A DNA stretch of 64,000 nucleotides from Pyxidicoccus caerfyrddinensis (GTDB lineage: Bacteria; Myxococcota; Myxococcia; Myxococcales; Myxococcaceae): assembly GCF_010894405.1 (NCBI RefSeq), contig NZ_JAAIYA010000021.1, positions 151,066-215,065 of the forward strand. The letters run 5' to 3'. The first letter of the stretch is position 1; the number at the start of each line of letters is the position of its first letter. Both the position numbers and the translations under genes were made by a program. The notes under the pieces are model-generated. The model had not been told where the DNA came from, did no database searches, and saw nothing but the letters and a program-made list of their open reading frames with translations. Below, one piece after another: positions 60,605 to 64,000 of this stretch.

Positions 60605-60610
60605 CCTGCC

Positions 60611-61264
60611 CTACTCCTTCGCGAACACGGCGACCTGCCGCTCCGCTCCGGAGAACGGCAGCCGGTACGCCCGCGCGGACACGACGCGCAGCTGCCGCTC
60701 CGCCGCGCGCGCCGCCAGCTCCGCATCCGTCTGCGCCTTGCCGAGCATCGCCACCACGCGCCCGCCCGGCGCCACGTACCCCGGCGCCAGCGCGAGCCAG
60801 TCCGGCAGGTCCATGAACGCTCGCGCAATCAGCAGCTCCGCGCGCGGAATCCCCTCCGCCTCCGGCTTGCCCTCCGCTCGCGCGTGCAGCCCTCGCACGC
60901 CCTGCAACCCGAGGCTCGCCGCCGCCGCCTTGATGAACGCCACCTTCTTCCCCACCGCGTCCACCAACGTCACGCCCAGCGCCGGCAGCGCCAGCTTCAA
61001 CGGCAGCCCCGGGAAGCCCGCGCCCGCGCCCAAATCCAGCAGCGTCGCCGCGCCCGTCACCTCCGGCAGCACCGCCAGCGAGTCCAGGAAGTGCTTCTCC
61101 AGCACCTCCTCCGGCGCGGTAATCGCCGTGAGGTTCACCTTCGCGTTCCACTTCAGCAGCTCGGCCATCAGCCGCTGCAGCTGGGGCCCCACGCCCTCCG
61201 GCACCACCACGCCCAGCGCCCGGCTCCCGGATGCCAGCAGATCTACGAACCGCGCGTTATCCAC
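60611..61264 (-). CDS. rsmG: 16S rRNA G527 N7-methyltransferase RsmG (GidB)
   Basis: I choose the GTG at 61264 (VDNARFVDLLASGSRALGV) with GGAGG 4 bp upstream, giving 217 residues, the usual RsmG size. LMAELLKWNAKVNLTAITAPEEVLEKHFLDSLAVLPEV is the family's N-terminal block. LLDLGAGAGFPGLPLKLALPALGVTLVDAVGKKVAFIKA is the SAM motif with its DS/K pattern. LLIARAFMDLPDWLALAPGYVAPGGRVVAMLGK follows. It lies 98 bp behind mnmG on the same strand, the classical gidA-gidB order. A start at 61306 would add 14 unconserved residues. Confidence 0.95.
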   Translation of the reverse strand: MDNARFVDLLASGSRALGVVVPEGVGPQLQRLMAELLKWNAKVNLTAITAPEEVLEKHFLDSLAVLPEVTGAATLLDLGAGAGFPGLPLKLALPALGVTLVDAVGKKVAFIKAAAASLGLQGVRGLHARAEGKPEAEGIPRAELLIARAFMDLPDWLALAPGYVAPGGRVVAMLGKAQTDAELAARAAERQLRVVSARAYRLPFSGAERQVAVFAKE

Positions 61265-61349
61265 AACGCCTCCACAGCCAACAGGCCCACAACCCCCCGG
61301 AATCACTCAGGTGGCGACGGCCCTCAAAGTTTCCCACACGTTATCCACA
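61257..61349. promoter_or_regulatory. Two perfect DnaA boxes between rsmG and mnmG
   Basis: TTATCCACA occurs at 61257-61265 (overlapping the rsmG GTG start) and at 61341-61349, in the same orientation and 84 bp apart. Near-matches TTCCCACAC (61331) and CTGTCCACA (about 61375) lie close by. This could be a DnaA-titration or autoregulatory site, or part of an origin region. I see no AT-rich unwinding element beside them. Confidence 0.6.
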
Positions 61350-61362
61350 GCCCGGTTCCTGA

Positions 61363-63210
61363 TCACTCCACCGGCTGTCCACAGCCGCCAGACGCCCCAC
61401 TGCCCCGCTTCAGCGCCACCAGCAGCAGCGACACCGCGGCCGGCGTCACCCCCGGAATCCGCCGCGCCTGCCCCACCGTCCCGGGCCGGTGCGCCGTGAG
61501 CTTCTCCACCGCCTCCGAGCTCAACCCGCGCACCTCCCGGAAGGCGAAGCCCTCCGGAATCCGCCACCGGTCCGTCGACTCCGCCTCGCGCGCCGCCGCC
61601 CTCGCCGCCTGGGCAATGTAGCCCTCGTACTTCACCTCCACCTCCACCTCGTCGGCCACGTCCTCCGGCAGCGCGGGCCAGTCCGCCCTCCCCTCCCCCA
61701 GCTGCGCATACGTCACCTCCGGCCGCTTCAGCCGCGCCGCCAGGCCCGAGCGCTTCAGCCGCGCCACCTCGTCCGCCACCGCGCGCGCACGCGCCTCGGC
61801 CCGCTCCAGCGCCTCGCGAGGCAACAGGCCCACGCGGTGCCCGTGACAGGCGAGCCGCAGGTCCGCGTTGCCCTCGCGCAGCTTCAGCCGGTGCTCCGAG
61901 CGGCTGGTGAACATGCGGAACGGCTCGTCCACGCCCTTCGTCACCAGGTCGTCCACCAGCACCGCGCCGTGCGCCTCGTCGCGGCCGAGCAACAGCGGCG
62001 GCTCGCCCTTCACCGCGAGCGCCGCGTTGATGCCGGCCCACAGTCCCTGGAAGGCGGCCTCCTCGTAGCCCGAGGTGCCGTTGAGCTGCCCCGCGAAGTA
62101 CAGGCCCGCCACGGCCTTCGCCTCCAGCGTGGACTCGAGCTGCGTGGGCGGCGCGTAGTCGTACTCCACCGCGTAGCCGTAGCGGACCACCTCCACCTGC
62201 TCCAGGCCCGGAATGGTGCGCAGGAAGGTGAGCTGCACGTCCGCCGGCAGGCTGGTGGACAGGCCCGCGGGGTACACCAGCGGCGACGTGGGCCCTTCGG
62301 GCTCCAGGAAGACCTGGTGACGCTCGCGCGCGGCGAAGCGCACCACCTTGTCCTCCAGCGACGGGCAGTAGCGCGGGCCCCGGCCGACAATCTCCCCCTG
62401 GTACAGCGGCGAGCGGTGCAGGTTGTCGCGCAGCACCTGGTGCGTCTGCAGCGTCGTCGCGGTGATTCCGCAGACGACGTCGGGCTGCCTCGGGAACGGC
62501 GCGCCCGCCGCGACTTCCCCCTTCGTGCGCCAGGAGAACGGGCGCGGTGGGAAGTCCCCGGGCTGCGGCTCCACCGCGTCCCAGTCGATGCTCGCGCGCG
62601 CCAGCCGCGCCGGCGTGCCCGTCTTGAAGCGGCCCAACGTGAAGCCCAGCGCGCGCAGCGAGTCAGACAGGCCGCGCGCGGCGTCGTCACCCAGGCGCCC
62701 GCCGACCTCCTTCTTCTCGCCCACGTGCATCAGCGCCTGGAGGAAGGTGCCCGTGGTGAGCAGTACCGCGGCGGCCTCCACCTGCGTGCCGTCTCCCAGC
62801 ACCACGCCCGCCACCCGGCCGCCCTCGGCGACGATGGCGGACACCTCGCCCTCGCGCACGGTGAGGTTCGGCTGCGAGAAGAGGACGGCCCGCATCCCCG
62901 CCGAGTACGCCTCGCGGTCGCACAGCACGCGCGTGGCCTGGACGGCCGGGCCCTTGGAGGCGTTCAGCGTCTTGAAGTGCGTGCCGGCCGAGTCCGCCGC
63001 GCGGCCCATCTCGCCGCCCAGCGCGTCCAGCTCGCGCACCAGGTGGCCCTTGGCGGTGCCACCCACGGCGGGGTTGCAGCTCATCACCGCCGCGCGGTCC
63101 TTCTTGAGGGTGAGGCCCAGCGTGGCCAGTCCCATCCGCGCGCAGGCGAGCGCCGCCTCGCAGCCCGCATGGCCCAGGCCCACCACGATGACGTCGTATC
63201 GGAGTCCCAT
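61363..63210 (-). CDS. mnmG: tRNA uridine-34 carboxymethylaminomethyl-modifying enzyme MnmG (GidA)
   Basis: The 615-residue product has the FAD-binding start YDVIVVGLGHAGCEAALACARMG, the conserved CNPAVGGTAKGHLVRELDALGGEMG, and RVLCDREAYSAGMRAVL. Also present are RFKTGTPARL, YCPSLEDKVVRF, GYAVEYDY, GLYFAGQLNGTSGYEEAAFQGLWAGINAAL, FTSRSEHRLKLREGNADLRL, and the C-terminal EVEVKYEGYIAQ with a helical MnmE-binding end (GVTPAAVSLLLVALKRG). GidA normally reads GIGKGH where this has GTAKGH, a small deviation. With MnmE it makes the cmnm5U wobble modification; mnmE is not within the window. Confidence 0.97.
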   Translation of the reverse strand: MGLRYDVIVVGLGHAGCEAALACARMGLATLGLTLKKDRAAVMSCNPAVGGTAKGHLVRELDALGGEMGRAADSAGTHFKTLNASKGPAVQATRVLCDREAYSAGMRAVLFSQPNLTVREGEVSAIVAEGGRVAGVVLGDGTQVEAAAVLLTTGTFLQALMHVGEKKEVGGRLGDDAARGLSDSLRALGFTLGRFKTGTPARLARASIDWDAVEPQPGDFPPRPFSWRTKGEVAAGAPFPRQPDVVCGITATTLQTHQVLRDNLHRSPLYQGEIVGRGPRYCPSLEDKVVRFAARERHQVFLEPEGPTSPLVYPAGLSTSLPADVQLTFLRTIPGLEQVEVVRYGYAVEYDYAPPTQLESTLEAKAVAGLYFAGQLNGTSGYEEAAFQGLWAGINAALAVKGEPPLLLGRDEAHGAVLVDDLVTKGVDEPFRMFTSRSEHRLKLREGNADLRLACHGHRVGLLPREALERAEARARAVADEVARLKRSGLAARLKRPEVTYAQLGEGRADWPALPEDVADEVEVEVKYEGYIAQAARAAAREAESTDRWRIPEGFAFREVRGLSSEAVEKLTAHRPGTVGQARRIPGVTPAAVSLLLVALKRGSGASGGCGQPVE

Positions 63211-63889
63211 CGCTCACGAGGGTCGCCGAGGGACACCGGCACCTGACAGCGCCCCGGCTTCCGTCCTGGCGCCCGAGCACCCTGGCTCCGCGCGCCGCGA
63301 CCTTTCGCGCCTCCGTATGTCTCCGGCGCGAGCCCTTGGCAAGCAAAGGCCCTACTCCAAGGGGCGTCCGACGGGACGAGCGCCCCACCCTTCCCTCTCC
63401 TTTGGGATTTTACGGGAGCGCACGAGGCAGGCAGTGGGAGGGGTTGAGGCCTGCCTGCCTCGCGCGCACCGGCCACCCTCCGGAAGGCCGAGCCAGAACT
63501 GCTGGCTTCGGCCCCCCGGCCTGGACGGCGTCTTGAAATGTCTCGCGGGACGGTCCGGGTGCGCGTCGCCCTCCCCCGGTGGGCGACACACCTGCCGTCA
63601 ATGCGGCCCCGAGGGTCCGCCCGCGCTGGCACACGACGCTCCGGGGTCCCCCCAAGGACCGGAGAAAGACGTGCGCCGTCTCCACGCGAGGCATCCCCGG
63701 CCCGCGCGGCGAGAGTCTGGTGTCGCGCGACACGGAAGGCGGACCAATCCGTGCGGTGAGGGCGCAAGGGTGGACGCGAGCTCGGGCCTCTAGGGTCCGA
63801 CGCCTCCGTGTGCGCGACGGGGATATGAATAGCCGAGGGGTCTGACATGCCGGCTGGCGGGGGGCCGGTGCCCCAGGGGAATCGCATCT
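63211..63889. other. Intergenic stretch upstream of mnmG
   Basis: About 680 bp without a supportable gene on either strand. It contains the strong hairpin at 63418-63467 and presumably the mnmG promoter. I see no tRNA or other RNA gene. Confidence 0.45.
63418..63467 (-). terminator. Long hairpin upstream of mnmG
   Basis: Arms GCGCACGAGGCAGGCAG (63418-63434) and CTGCCTGCCTCGCGCGC (63451-63467) pair at 16 of 17 positions around a 16-nt loop. On the minus strand it follows the truncated gene at the edge and precedes mnmG, so it may terminate the former. No T-run. Confidence 0.5.
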
Positions 63890-64000
63890 TCATCCGCGGG
63901 GTGGGGCAGGCTTCCGCTTGGAGGGTCTGGGGGTGTAGGCGCCCTTCACCCCCAGCAAGTGGACCAGGTAGCGCTCGTCCCAGCCGGCCTTCTTACGGCG
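63890..64000 (-). CDS. C-terminus of an unidentified gene, cut by window edge
   Basis: The minus-strand frame entering from the edge ends at a TGA at 63892-63890. The visible 36 residues read RRKKAGWDERYLVHLLGVKGAYTPR and then a basic Pro-rich tail (PSKRKPAPPRG). Codon bias fits a real gene. Too short to identify. Confidence 0.5.
   Translation of the reverse strand, partial: RRKKAGWDERYLVHLLGVKGAYTPRPSKRKPAPPRG

Noticed and set aside
61257..61349. Calling oriC at the two DnaA boxes
   Set aside because: Only two perfect boxes and no AT-rich unwinding region seen; recorded as DnaA boxes only.

Overview
This looks like a chromosomal segment from a myxobacterium of the Myxococcaceae (Myxococcus/Corallococcus/Pyxidicoccus type). 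The DNA is very GC-rich with strong G/C bias at third codon positions. It carries several myxobacterial hallmarks: an eps-type exopolysaccharide gene block, a ParA-ParB-bactofilin operon with a huge parS cluster, a DUF2381-family gene fused translationally to a Ser/Thr kinase gene, and AHH-nuclease lipoprotein toxins with Imm11-like immunity genes. mnmG, rsmG and parAB together suggest that the right end lies in the origin-proximal part of the chromosome.

Left part (1-23 kb): a truncated patatin-like phospholipase; a protein with a possible papain-like and lysozyme-like architecture; then a tightly coupled exopolysaccharide block (degenerate BY-kinase-like protein, GT2 glycosyltransferase, hexapeptide acetyltransferase, GH44 glycoside hydrolase, WecG/TagA/CpsF glycosyltransferase) matching epsD-C-B-A of M. 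xanthus. Next come a lipoprotein toxin/immunity pair and a mosaic of small genes: a methyltransferase, DUF4326 and VOC proteins, a small winged-helix regulator with palindromic upstream sites, an aegerolysin-like protein, an FHA sigma-54 activator, an HxlR regulator with a monooxygenase, and two tandem exported paralogs. A large kinase-TPR protein follows.

Middle (23-46 kb): two ~950-residue exported paralogs each combine one c-type heme motif, a squalene-cyclase-like toroid with QW motifs, and a chain of Ig-like domains. They flank a ClC chloride channel with CBS domains. A second AHH toxin/Imm11 pair follows. After it come a cupin, a P460-like cytochrome, the DUF2381 + kinase pair, an orphan sensory-rhodopsin-transducer (ASRT) homolog, a heme lipoprotein, a response regulator and a two-gene ergothioneine operon (egtB-egtD).

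Right part (46-64 kb): on the minus strand parA-parB-bacM-lipoprotein-coding genes, then about 5.5 kb without a credible gene. The distal 3 kb of that stretch holds 21 perfect GTTCCACGTGGAAC parS palindromes plus single-mismatch and decayed copies, spaced at 63-97 bp over most of the array, as if it had grown by tandem duplication. Next are a multi-PAS/GAF histidine kinase, a divergent TetR/SDR-cupin unit with a nested operator, a 60-bp repeat array carrying 18-bp palindromes directly behind rsmG, two perfect DnaA boxes between rsmG and mnmG, and a truncated gene at the edge.

Most salient for follow-up: the parS array and its duplication history, the second palindrome array behind rsmG, and the paired heme-c/QW-toroid proteins around the ClC channel.
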